NCBI GenBank assembly: GCA_020439995.1
Contig: JAGROY010000075.1
Coordinates: 1-38,597 of the forward strand
Direction of reading: 5' to 3'
Length of the DNA: 38,597 nucleotides
DNA from: Verrucomicrobiia bacterium
GTDB lineage: Bacteria > Verrucomicrobiota > Verrucomicrobiia > Verrucomicrobiales > DEV007
Made by a program: the position numbers and the translations under genes. Under the pieces are notes generated by a model. That model was not told the DNA's origin and did not search any database. It saw only the letters and a program-made list of their open reading frames with translations. This document shows, piece by piece, positions 24,074-32,053 of this stretch. Positions within the stretch are counted from its first letter, which is position 1. Every line of letters starts with the position of its first letter.

Positions 24074-26503
24074 TTAGTTGGTTGTAGTGGACGGTTCAGC
24101 TTCAGGCGCCGCAGTTGACGCTTCTGTTTCCGGCTCGGCTTTAGGACGGGTCTGATCCGGCAGGCCCAGCAGTGCTGGCTCATGCTTGACTGGATCGAGA
24201 ACCTTGTAAGATCCTAACTTCTGCAGATAGGCGATGACAGCCACGATCTGTTTGTTCGGGTCTGCATAAATGGTCGCTGGAGGTTGCCGCAGATTCTGGG
24301 TGATCTTTGTGGCCTGCTCGATGGCATTCTGCTCGATCTCGTGATTTGTCATCGCCGGATAAGGGACTCCAAGCATACGCTGCACGCCGATCTTGGCCGG
24401 CAGAGCTTTGATGTCGGTGTCCTTTTCGGCCAGCCATGCATAGGAAGGCATAATCGATCCAGTGACCATGCGCGGATCCATCAGGTGATTGTAGTGCCAG
24501 GCGTCGGACCGCTTGCCGCCTTCGCGTGCGAGGTCTGGGCCGGTTCGCTTGGAGCCCCACTGGAACGGGTGATCGTAGATCGATTCACCGATACGTGAGT
24601 AATCACCATAGCGCATTACTTCCGGAACCAGCGTCCGGATCATCTGCGAGTGACAATTGTAGCAGCCTTCACTGACATAGATATCGCGACCTGCCAGCTC
24701 CAGTGGCGTGTAGAGTTCCTGTAGTCTGCCCTCAATGTTCGCAGCGCGGTTGACTGTGATCGTCGGGATGATCTGCACGGCGCCACCAATTGCCACTGAT
24801 ATCAAGGCCAGAACTGAGAATGGCATCCAGTTCGCGCAGAGGCGTTCGTACCAGGCGGCCCATGTTTTGTTTGAGCGCTGGAATGTGACGACGCCCTTGA
24901 TTGTCACTGGGATGAACAGGATGAGAGCGAGCGTGTTGGCGAACGGGGGCAGGAAGAAAACTCCGAGCAGCAACACAATGCCGAGCATGAAGAGGAAGAT
25001 TGGATCACTGAAGATCACCTCACGCCACTTCATTTGATCCGCATCAGCCTCGACCGGATTCAATGCTGCCACCTCCACTGTGGAGTCGACGGGTTTGCCC
25101 TTCCTGATAGTCTGGAAGAAGTTCACTGCCAGGAGCGAGAACCCAAGAAGGTAGAACACTCCACCGATCAAGCGAGCCAACATGGGATACTGGATGTACT
25201 GAATCGTTTCGACATACTCGCCGTATTCTAACAATGTTCCATCAGCGTTGGTCGCATTGAGAAGCAGGCCCTGCATGATGCCCGAGACCCACATGGACGA
25301 CACATAGAGAAGGATGCCAACCAGTCCGATCCAGAAGTGGAAGTCAGCGAGTTTCTTCGACCAAAGTTCTGTGCCCCACAATCGCGGCGCGAGCCAGTAA
25401 ATCATTCCTGCAGCCATGAATCCATTCCAGCCGAGTGTGCCACTGTGCACGTGACCGATGGTCCAGTCAGTATAGTGCGAAAGCGAGTTAACCGCGCGGA
25501 TCGAGAGCAGTGGCCCTTCGAACGTAGACATTCCGTAGAAGGTGACGCCGACCACGAAGAACTTTACGACCGGATCGGTGCGCAATTTGTCCCATGCACC
25601 CCGCAGTGTGAGCAAGCCATTGAGCATGCCGCCCCACGAGGGTGCCCACAGCATAAGGCTGAACCACATACCGACCATCTGCAGCCACTTGGGCAAGTCG
25701 GTGTTCAGCAGGTGGTGCGGCCCGGCCCAGATGTAGATGAAGACAAGGGACCAGAAGTGAACAATCGAGAGCCGATAAGAATAGACCGGGCGATCCACGG
25801 CTTTCGGCAGAAAGTAATACATGATGCCGAGGATGGGAGTCGTGAGAAAGAATGCCACTGCATTGTGGCCGTACCACCACTGTACCAGCGCATCCTGCAC
25901 ACCGCCAAAGACGGGGTATGAGTGCAGCAAGCCGGTCGGGATCTGCAGGTGATTTACGATGTAGAGCATCGCCACGGTGATGATCGTCGCGATGTAGAAC
26001 CACAGGGCGACATAGAGAGAGGGCTCGTTGCGCTTTTTCAGCGTCCAGAAAAAATTGATGGCGAAGACTACCCAGATCGCAGCGACTGCCAGATTGATCG
26101 GCCAGATCAGCTCGGCGTATTCCTTGCCCCGGGTGTACCCGAGGGGCAGTGTCACCGCTGCGGCGACGATAATCGCCTGCCAGCCCCAGAAGTGAATCTT
26201 TGACAGGAGATCCGATGCCGTACGCACCCGGCAAAGGCGCTGGGTGGAATAGTAAATGCCGGCGAACATCATGTTCCCGACGAATGCAAAGATCGCGGCG
26301 TTCGTGTGCAATGGTCGCAACCTGCCGAAACTGAGCCATTCCATATTGAAATTGAGCCTCCAGTAGTTCAGCTGCGATGCGATCAGCGCGCCAACCGCCA
26401 TGGCAACAATTCCCCAGACGACCGTGGCTATCAAGAACAGCCGGGGTGTCTTGTCATCGTAAGTAATACTCAGTGTAGAAGTCGGAGCTCTATCCGTAGT
26501 CAT
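24074..26503 (-). CDS. ccoNO: Fused cbb3 oxidase subunits CcoN and CcoO
   Basis: 809 residues. Residues about 15-480 are the haem-copper oxidase catalytic subunit CcoN. It is multi-spanning, with RPLHTNAAIFAFVGNMMF (haem ligand His), WWYGHNAVAFFLT (CuB region), YIWAGPHHLLNT and DWTIGHVHSGTLGWNGF (haem ligands). After a linker and two more helices, residues about 585-780 are CcoO, a membrane-anchored monohaem cytochrome c with CYNCH at 614-618, preceded by GRDIYVSEG and followed by MIRTLVPEVMRYGDYS. In most Proteobacteria these are separate genes; fused forms are known in Bacteroidetes and relatives. The C-terminal tail is Glu/Thr/Ala-rich. It reduces oxygen to water and pumps protons. The ATG overlaps the ccoS stop. 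Confidence 0.96.
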   Translation of the reverse strand: MTTDRAPTSTLSITYDDKTPRLFLIATVVWGIVAMAVGALIASQLNYWRLNFNMEWLSFGRLRPLHTNAAIFAFVGNMMFAGIYYSTQRLCRVRTASDLLSKIHFWGWQAIIVAAAVTLPLGYTRGKEYAELIWPINLAVAAIWVVFAINFFWTLKKRNEPSLYVALWFYIATIITVAMLYIVNHLQIPTGLLHSYPVFGGVQDALVQWWYGHNAVAFFLTTPILGIMYYFLPKAVDRPVYSYRLSIVHFWSLVFIYIWAGPHHLLNTDLPKWLQMVGMWFSLMLWAPSWGGMLNGLLTLRGAWDKLRTDPVVKFFVVGVTFYGMSTFEGPLLSIRAVNSLSHYTDWTIGHVHSGTLGWNGFMAAGMIYWLAPRLWGTELWSKKLADFHFWIGLVGILLYVSSMWVSGIMQGLLLNATNADGTLLEYGEYVETIQYIQYPMLARLIGGVFYLLGFSLLAVNFFQTIRKGKPVDSTVEVAALNPVEADADQMKWREVIFSDPIFLFMLGIVLLLGVFFLPPFANTLALILFIPVTIKGVVTFQRSNKTWAAWYERLCANWMPFSVLALISVAIGGAVQIIPTITVNRAANIEGRLQELYTPLELAGRDIYVSEGCYNCHSQMIRTLVPEVMRYGDYSRIGESIYDHPFQWGSKRTGPDLAREGGKRSDAWHYNHLMDPRMVTGSIMPSYAWLAEKDTDIKALPAKIGVQRMLGVPYPAMTNHEIEQNAIEQATKITQNLRQPPATIYADPNKQIVAVIAYLQKLGSYKVLDPVKHEPALLGLPDQTRPKAEPETEASTAAPEAEPSTTTN

Positions 26504-26709
26504 TTTTCGTGTTTCGTAGGCGTGGTGTCACTTTCCTCTGGCCGGTCCGGCATGGGCGGCAGCGGTGTCACCGATGGAGCCTTGCCATCGGCCAGTGGCA
26601 ACAGTGAATCCTGCTCGGGTGCCGACGTCCTTCCATTGCTTAGGAAAAGGACAACGAACAACGCGGCGAGCACGAGACTACCTAGCACTGTGAGAGCAAG
26701 AACCTCCAT
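26500..26709 (-). CDS. ccoS: cbb3 oxidase maturation protein CcoS
   Basis: 69 residues. A single N-terminal membrane helix (MEVLALTVLGSLVLAALFVV) is followed by a short soluble tail rich in Pro and acidic residues. Size, topology and linkage match CcoS, needed for inserting cofactors into CcoN. It is the first gene of the operon here, and its stop overlaps the ccoNO ATG (ATGA, 26500-26503). In many genomes ccoS is at the far end beside ccoI. I found no convincing FNR box or promoter in the region upstream (26710-26847). Confidence 0.85.
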   Translation of the reverse strand: MEVLALTVLGSLVLAALFVVLFLSNGRTSAPEQDSLLPLADGKAPSVTPLPPMPDRPEESDTTPTKHEK

Positions 26710-26847
26710 TGGTCCCGGGACAGTGCCTCAGCCACCCGTAATTGCTGCGCGTGCCTTGCCAGCCAATCGGCGCATTTTGCAATCGATGCTCAGACGGTAC
26801 CACCTATCATCCTGACGCACTCCCCCCAGCGTTCAGGGTACACAGAA

Positions 26848-26882
26848 CGGCCACATTGCCCGCTAAACGGACAACGTGGCCG
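26848..26882 (-). terminator. Hairpin terminator after the PEP-CTERM gene
   Basis: CGGCCAC (26848-26854) pairs with GTGGCCG (26876-26882). Inner pairs TTG/CAA and CCG/CGG, separated by two mismatches, close a five-base loop. On the minus strand the hairpin follows the PEP-CTERM stop by 25 bases and is trailed by a weakly T-rich TTCTGTGT. It also separates that gene from the cbb3 operon promoter region. Confidence 0.55.
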
Positions 26883-26907
26883 AACAAAATCAGGCCTAGA
26901 GCCCAGT

Positions 26908-27681
26908 TCAGCGCCTGCGACGGCGGGCGAGCGCTCCAAAGGCGCTGACGCTAAGCAAAAGTGCTGTGGATGGCTCAGGCACCGCGCCACCGTCAGAGAT
27001 CTTCACATTGTCCACCGCCCACCACCAGTCGTTGCTGGCATTGACCAGGCCGAATCTCACTACCAGATCGCCGCTCTCTGGGTTGTTGAGATCAAAGGAA
27101 AGGTGTTCGTTGATCTTCTCCTGATCAGGCACCACTGCTCCATCATACGTGAGCAGGTTCGTGTAGCTCGTGCCGCCATCGTAAGAAACATCCAGAACTG
27201 CGATCTGCGTTTCTTCTGCTCGAAAACTGGAATCGAACTGCACGTTGATTGAATTTGCCGCAACCCCTAGCAAGGAAATCGGCGATGTGCTCATGTAGGC
27301 GTTGAACAACCCCGTGTCGATGTCGGTGCCGTCGTCATAAGCATCGGGATCGGCAACCATCACAGTGCCGGAGCCCAGGACAAACTGCGAACGTTCCTGA
27401 TCTCCTTCGGTGGCAATCCAAGAATTCTTGTCCAGAAAGGTGAAGCCGAAGAACTCAGCAGGAGAGCCTACTGGTGTCGACCCATTGTCGCGAGTCCAGC
27501 CCGCTGGAGTGGTGCTCGTCCAGTCGGTACCGTCGCCCCCAGATTCGGTCGCGGACTCAAATGGCGCCAAAACGAGCCCCTCAAAATTCTCATCGAGGAG
27601 TACGGCTCCGTGAGCTGTCACAGCTGCCGCCAGTGCTATGCCGGCAGATAAAATGCTTGTCCTAAATGGTGAGGTGATCAT
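26908..27681 (-). CDS. PEP-CTERM-anchored secreted protein
   Basis: 257 residues from the ATG at 27681; an earlier in-frame ATG would add 37 residues with no signal-peptide character. A signal peptide (TSILSAGIALAAAVTAHGAV) starts a beta-rich extracellular region (LLDENFEGLVLAPFES, VLDVSYDGGTSYTNLLTYDG, WWWAVDNVKISDGG), likely one jelly-roll or concanavalin-like domain. The C-terminus is a complete PEP-CTERM sorting signal: VPEPS, a hydrophobic segment (TALLLSVSAFGALA), then RRRRR. The signal is recognised by an exosortase, linked to export of extracellular polysaccharide-associated proteins. No exosortase gene is in the window. Confidence 0.9.
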   Translation of the reverse strand: MITSPFRTSILSAGIALAAAVTAHGAVLLDENFEGLVLAPFESATESGGDGTDWTSTTPAGWTRDNGSTPVGSPAEFFGFTFLDKNSWIATEGDQERSQFVLGSGTVMVADPDAYDDGTDIDTGLFNAYMSTSPISLLGVAANSINVQFDSSFRAEETQIAVLDVSYDGGTSYTNLLTYDGAVVPDQEKINEHLSFDLNNPESGDLVVRFGLVNASNDWWWAVDNVKISDGGAVPEPSTALLLSVSAFGALARRRRR

Positions 27682-27890
27682 GTTTTTCGTGTTGTAGGTG
27701 AATTCGTGTATCCGATAGATGAGCGTGAGTGTAGTTCCGTTGCTTGAGGAAAAGCATCCAAATATATGGGTTTTTTTCGACACATTCCGCATGCGTGATC
27801 ATCCCTCCGACCGCAGGCTAAACGATTCCACTGCCCCACTGCCTGATTGTGAGTGACCAGTTCCGAAATTTCGGCTAAGCTCTTCAATCG

Positions 27891-28478
27891 ATGAACTACC
27901 CGCTCCAACTTTCATTCAAAATCATGGCGCTCGCGTCCCAGATTTACGTCCGGGACTCAGGCGGTGGTGAAATCTGCTACGTGAAGCAGAAAATGTTCAA
28001 ATTGAAGGAGGCCGTTCAGGTTTTTACCGACAGCACGCGATCAAACGAGCTGTGCGAGATCAAAGCGGACAAGATTATCGATTTCTCAGCTACCTACAGC
28101 TTCATCGACACGCAGGGCAAAACATTTGGAGCAGTCCGGCGCAAGGGAATGCGATCGCTCTGGAAAGCCCACTACCAGATCACCCAAAGCAGCGACGTGG
28201 AATTCGAAATCAACGAGGAGAACGGCTGGATCAAGGTACTGGACGGGCTGCTTGGCGAGATCCCTCTCATCGGATTCCTGTCCGGCTACTTCCTCCACCC
28301 GACTTATGTGGCGACCCGGTCAATTGATGGAACCCCGGTCATGCGAGTGACGAAAGTCCCTGCCTTCTGGGAAGGACGATTCAAGATCGAAAAGCTGGCC
28401 GATATCGACGAGCGGGAAGAGCTGAACCTGCTCATGGGCTTCATGATGATGCTGCTGCTCGAGCGTAGACGAGGTTAA
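27891..28478 (+). CDS. LURP-one-related (tubby C-terminal-like) protein
   Basis: 195 residues, without signal peptide. The pattern is that of the LURP1-related/tubby-like C-terminal fold: LSFKIMALASQIYVRDSGG, then EICYVKQKMFKLKEAVQVFT, a long stretch of beta strands (YSFIDTQGKTFGAVRRKGM, SLWKAHYQITQ) and a hydrophobic helix (GEIPLIGFLSGYFLHPTY). The terminal segment is a hydrophobic helix (ELNLLMGFMMMLLLERR). Family members are of uncertain biochemical function and some relatives bind phospholipid. It is divergent from the PEP-CTERM gene, and its 3' end faces the methyltransferase gene with only four bases between them. Confidence 0.75.
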   Translation: MNYPLQLSFKIMALASQIYVRDSGGGEICYVKQKMFKLKEAVQVFTDSTRSNELCEIKADKIIDFSATYSFIDTQGKTFGAVRRKGMRSLWKAHYQITQSSDVEFEINEENGWIKVLDGLLGEIPLIGFLSGYFLHPTYVATRSIDGTPVMRVTKVPAFWEGRFKIEKLADIDEREELNLLMGFMMMLLLERRRG

Positions 28479-28482
28479 CCGC

Positions 28483-29238
28483 TTAAACCCGCGTCCAAAC
28501 ACTCGCTTCAGCGACAGTCCACTGGAACTTGCGGGCGGTTTCGCGGATGAGGAAAGGCATGTTTTTGGAATGTGTAAGGGTGAACGCCGGTGCAAGGGAT
28601 CTCTCCAGCCATTGGAGAGTCGGGCCGGTTGGCCAGAGTTCGGGCGGGGTAAACTCGCCGAGCCATGTGCATGGGGTCGTAATCACCAGGGTGCCGCCCG
28701 GGTTTACCAATGCAGGCAGGCGGGTGAGCAACTTATCCGGATCGGGCAGGCGGCAGATGAGGTTCGCGGCGTGGACGATGTCGTAACTTCCAAGGTCAGG
28801 TCGCAAATGGGTGGCATCGCCAGTTTCGAAATGCACGTTTTCGGGCCGGGCATTGGTCGGCAGACGGGCGACCAGCGGAGTGCTGACCTTTCCCTCTTCC
28901 AGACGCTGGTAGTCTACCGTTCCTTCACGCTGCAACTGCTTCGCGGCGTCGATGAATGCACTGGAAAAATCGATAGCGATGACACTTTCGCAGAACTTGG
29001 ACAACTCAAACGCGGAGCGGCCCACAGCGCAGCCCAAATCGAGCGCACGGCCGACTGGAGTTTGCGGCAATGTTTCCGTAACCGTGCGGATGGCAAATCC
29101 CAGTGCCTCGCGCGGGCCCTCGGCGTAAGGGAGGACTTCGTCAGCGGTTCCAAAATGGAACAGCAGGTATTCGTCACGTAGTTTCCGGGTTTCGTAAGGA
29201 TTCACCACGGACGGTGGTGCAGACTGTCGCGAATTCAA
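28483..29238 (-). CDS. OvoA C-terminal-type methyltransferase, stand-alone
   Basis: About 251 residues if translation starts at the TTG at 29238; GTGs at 29208 and 29205 are alternatives. No ATG is available before [18 protein letters not shown], the start of conserved sequence; a longer frame would run antisense through the cyclophilin gene. Conserved features are the SAM-binding motif ([17 protein letters not shown]), a second acidic strand ([11 protein letters not shown]), [36 protein letters not shown] and the terminal [18 protein letters not shown]. This pattern matches the methyltransferase domain of OvoA, the enzyme of ovothiol synthesis, which N-methylates 5-thiohistidine. The sulfoxide synthase half of OvoA is not in this window. 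The function is inferred from similarity recalled from memory. Confidence 0.8.
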   Translation of the reverse strand: MNSRQSAPPSVVNPYETRKLRDEYLLFHFGTADEVLPYAEGPREALGFAIRTVTETLPQTPVGRALDLGCAVGRSAFELSKFCESVIAIDFSSAFIDAAKQLQREGTVDYQRLEEGKVSTPLVARLPTNARPENVHFETGDATHLRPDLGSYDIVHAANLICRLPDPDKLLTRLPALVNPGGTLVITTPCTWLGEFTPPELWPTGPTLQWLERSLAPAFTLTHSKNMPFLIRETARKFQWTVAEASVWTRV

Positions 29239-29307
29239 TGTCCGATCCGAATGAAATCCTTTGGTTTCGCTATGCAGATCAGGGGAATCTGTGCTTACAT
29301 GGCGGTC

Positions 29308-29811
29308 ATGAGTTCTGATATCCGAATCACAATGAAAACGAACAAAGGGGAAATCAATGCCACGCTGTTCGCCAGCAAGGTGCCCCTGACTGTCGCCAAT
29401 TTCCTCAATCTCGCCAGCCAGAATTACTACGACGGGATCAAATTTCACCGTGTCATCTCCAATTTTATGATCCAGGGCGGTGATCCAACTGGCACCGGTG
29501 CAGGTGGTCCAGGATACAATTTTGAAGACGAATTTGTAAGAGATCTGCGCCACAGCAAAGCCGGGATTTTCTCGATGGCGAATGCCGGGCCTGGCACGAA
29601 TGGCAGCCAATTCTTTATTACCCATGGCCCGCAGCCACACCTTGATCGTAATCACAGCGTGTTTGGCGAGGTCACGGACGACATGACGGTGGTCAATTCT
29701 ATCCGTCAGGGTGACACTATCAAATCGATTGAGATTCTCGACTCGACGGATGAGCTTTTTGCCGAAAAGGCGGATCGTATCGCTGACTGGAATAAGCGCC
29801 TGAAGCGCTAA
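29308..29811 (+). CDS. Cyclophilin-type peptidyl-prolyl cis-trans isomerase
   Basis: 167 residues from ATG 29308; upstream in-frame ATGs are rejected because they lie in the divergent promoter region. Cyclophilin signatures are complete: [20 protein letters not shown] (catalytic Arg, Phe and Gln), [18 protein letters not shown] (binding site) and [12 protein letters not shown]. It lacks a signal peptide and is therefore probably cytoplasmic, catalysing proline isomerisation during protein folding. A C-terminal extension of about 25 residues ([19 protein letters not shown]) is charged and helical. It is divergent from the methyltransferase gene. Confidence 0.95.
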   Translation: MSSDIRITMKTNKGEINATLFASKVPLTVANFLNLASQNYYDGIKFHRVISNFMIQGGDPTGTGAGGPGYNFEDEFVRDLRHSKAGIFSMANAGPGTNGSQFFITHGPQPHLDRNHSVFGEVTDDMTVVNSIRQGDTIKSIEILDSTDELFAEKADRIADWNKRLKR

Positions 29812-29859
29812 AGAATCTACTGGCTGGCGGCTACGCGGCATCGACACAGTGAACCGATC

Positions 29860-30435
29860 ATGGGCATTCTGCGAATACTCTTAGTTGTCGGATTGATTGC
29901 CGGGTGCGCCTTCGTCGCGCTTCGTGCGCCATGGAGGGCCAGCCTAACCACCGACTTTACACCGACCGCCACGGTCAAGGATCTTGGGAACGCCCCCATC
30001 TGGGCACCTCCTGCGACACCTAAGAAGTCGGACTTCAAGGAATTCTCCGGTCAGGATGATATCCAGCCCGGAACTCCTGGTTATAACGTGGTCATCGATA
30101 CCGGCTTGCGGATTGTTGTAGAGTTAGACAAGCGAGCGATGTTCGGCAAGGCATGCACGGTGACCGTCGGGCTGTTCTTCCTTTTTGGGATCGCGGGCAC
30201 GATCATTCAGCGCCGACCCGATTCTTCAGATGTCGCATTTTCCTTGTGGCTGAGTTTAGGCATGCTTCTGGGAATCGTCACCTCAGCCAGTCTGGGGCAC
30301 GCCGGTGTAGTAAGGTCGGAATCGTTGCCGTATTTCAGCGAGTGCCTGTTGGTTGGATTCATCGCCGGACTTCTCATTGCTCTCAAAACTCATCCGCTCT
30401 TTGGTCCGGCGAAAGGAAGGAAGGGATCGGCATGA
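29860..30435 (+). CDS. Hypothetical membrane protein
   Basis: 191 residues. It begins with a hydrophobic segment (ILRILLVVGLIAGCAFVA) that contains a possible lipobox (IAGC), although it could equally be a simple anchor. A periplasmic-like stretch of about 75 residues rich in Pro and acidic residues follows. Three further hydrophobic segments lie at about 100-117 (TVTVGLFFLFGIAGTII), 127-148 and 158-176 (ECLLVGFIAGLLIALKT). No family is recognised. The gene follows the cyclophilin by 48 bases and precedes the SDR-HAD fusion by 19 bases, so all three may be cotranscribed. Confidence 0.7.
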   Translation: MGILRILLVVGLIAGCAFVALRAPWRASLTTDFTPTATVKDLGNAPIWAPPATPKKSDFKEFSGQDDIQPGTPGYNVVIDTGLRIVVELDKRAMFGKACTVTVGLFFLFGIAGTIIQRRPDSSDVAFSLWLSLGMLLGIVTSASLGHAGVVRSESLPYFSECLLVGFIAGLLIALKTHPLFGPAKGRKGSA

Positions 30436-30454
30436 TCATTGCTCGTTCGAACTA

Positions 30455-32050
30455 ATGGAACCGAAATCGCTTCTCAAACGAGTCCTGGTGGCGGGGTGCG
30501 GATATATCGGCGAACTCCTCTGCGATCGGCTGCACGAATCGGGCTGGGAAGTAGTAGCGCTGACCCATTCCAAAGAATCTGCGGAGCGCCTGGGAGCAGT
30601 GAAGCCATACAAAGTCTCGGCAGTGTCGATCAGCGATGCGGAAGCAGTAGCTGAGTTCGCCGCAGATCAAGAAGTGTTCGACGTCGCCGTGCACTGCGCT
30701 GCTTCTGGTCGGGGAGAAGGAACTGAGGGCTACCTGCAGGTCTACCGTGACGGGTGTCGGCATCTGGTCGACATCCTGAAGCCGGGTCGGGTGATCTATA
30801 CCAGCAGCACTAGCGTCTATCCTCATGCCGACGGTGAGATTGTCGATGAGGCAACCACGGCATCTCCCACCACAGCCACCGCGAGGATTCTGCGTGAATC
30901 CGAAGACATTGTTCTACACGCGAATGGTATCGTCTTGCGCCTAGCCGGGCTCTACGGCCCGGGGCGATCGGTGTTGCTCCGCAATTTCCTCGAAGGCAAA
31001 GCGTCGATCGACTTTAGAGAACAGCCGCCAGTGACTGTGGACGGACGGTGGATCAATCAGGTGCACCGCACTGATGTGGTGTCGGCGTTGGTGCATGTGC
31101 TAGACAACCACACTGAACTGGCGGGAGAAATCTTCAATGTCAGCGATTCTCGGCCGATGACACAGCGGGCGGTCTACCGGGCGATGAGCCGACGGTTCGA
31201 CAAGCCGGAACCACCGACGCTGGCGGCAAATCTTTCAACAAAGAAGCGTGGCTGGACAAACAAGCGAGTTTCCAATTTAAAGCTGCAGGGCACAGGATGG
31301 CACCCTTTTTACTCATGTTACCTCGATGCGCTGGAGCACGATATGTCGCTGGTTCCATCCATCTTGAAGCAAGTCACCCAACCGACACCCGCACCATTAT
31401 TTCCCTACGAAGATTTCGTGTTCGTTTTTGACAAGGATGGCGTCCTTTTCAATAGCGAGCCAGTAAAACTGGCAGCATTTGAGTCGCTGTTCGAAGGATT
31501 TCCGGAGCACTACGATGCCATCTGTACCTTCAATCGCAGCAACGTTGGGGCACCCAGGCCAGACAAACTTGAGTTCATCTTCACTCACATTTTCAATCTT
31601 GAGCGAAGTGAAGTGCCCGCCAAAGTGGAAGAATACCTCGAGCGTGCAGCGAAGCTGGTGACCAGGGTGCTGCCTAATGCTCCGGTGACGAAGGGCGTGA
31701 AGGATTTCATTCTCGGTGCCACCTGCAAGAAGTATGTGTGCTCAGCGGCACCGCAAGAGGAAGTTCACGAACACTTGGAGCACCACAGAATGCTCGACTT
31801 TTTCGACGATGTGTTTGCCCATCCGCATCGCAAGGCTGAAGTGCTGCGCGACTTACGGGAGACCTCCGGTAAGAAGGTTGTATTCTGGGGTGACACGATC
31901 CGTGACTATCAGGCATCGCTGGAAGCTGGCGTGCTGTTTATCGGAGTAGAAAGATACGACAAGGCCGACGTATTCGTCGGCCTTGAAGTTCCTGTTATAG
32001 CGAATTTCGCTTCAGGAGGCGGGTTGGGTGGACTTGTAGTTCCGGAATAA
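30455..32050 (+). CDS. Fusion of SDR-type NAD-dependent epimerase/dehydratase and HAD-like hydrolase
   Basis: 531 residues from ATG 30455; a longer frame would overlap the upstream gene heavily. Residues about 8-290 are an extended-SDR-like domain with the dinucleotide motif VLVAGCGYIGELLCDRL, the strand DVAVHCAASGRGEG, the active-site region VIYTSSTSVYPHADGE and VLRLAGLYGPGRSVLLRNFL. The usual YxxxK lysine is not evident, as in some YeeZ-like members. Residues about 322-525 are a HAD hydrolase: the nucleophile loop FDKDGVLFNSEP (Asp326 and Asp328), a central cap, VCSAAPQEEVHEHLE, and the motif IV region WGDTIRDYQASLEAG (Asp480 and Asp484). The combination implies sequential modification of a nucleotide- or phospho-sugar, but the substrate is unknown. 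Confidence 0.85.
   Translation: MEPKSLLKRVLVAGCGYIGELLCDRLHESGWEVVALTHSKESAERLGAVKPYKVSAVSISDAEAVAEFAADQEVFDVAVHCAASGRGEGTEGYLQVYRDGCRHLVDILKPGRVIYTSSTSVYPHADGEIVDEATTASPTTATARILRESEDIVLHANGIVLRLAGLYGPGRSVLLRNFLEGKASIDFREQPPVTVDGRWINQVHRTDVVSALVHVLDNHTELAGEIFNVSDSRPMTQRAVYRAMSRRFDKPEPPTLAANLSTKKRGWTNKRVSNLKLQGTGWHPFYSCYLDALEHDMSLVPSILKQVTQPTPAPLFPYEDFVFVFDKDGVLFNSEPVKLAAFESLFEGFPEHYDAICTFNRSNVGAPRPDKLEFIFTHIFNLERSEVPAKVEEYLERAAKLVTRVLPNAPVTKGVKDFILGATCKKYVCSAAPQEEVHEHLEHHRMLDFFDDVFAHPHRKAEVLRDLRETSGKKVVFWGDTIRDYQASLEAGVLFIGVERYDKADVFVGLEVPVIANFASGGGLGGLVVPE
31960..31985. repeat. Perfect 11-bp inverted repeat inside the SDR-HAD gene
   Basis: CAAGGCCGACG, loop TATT, CGTCGGCCTTG. It lies about 65 bases before the stop codon and encodes part of DKADVFVGLE. 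The stem is GC-rich and stable. It has no adjacent T-tract on either strand. Confidence 0.6.
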
Positions 32051-32053
32051 ACC

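Noticed and set aside
26710..26907. Possible FNR/Anr box for the cbb3 operon
   Set aside because: No TTGAT-N4-ATCAA-like site could be found on either strand.
29239..29847. Long N-terminal extension of the methyltransferase frame
   Set aside because: It runs antisense through the cyclophilin gene and has no similarity to the methyltransferase family.
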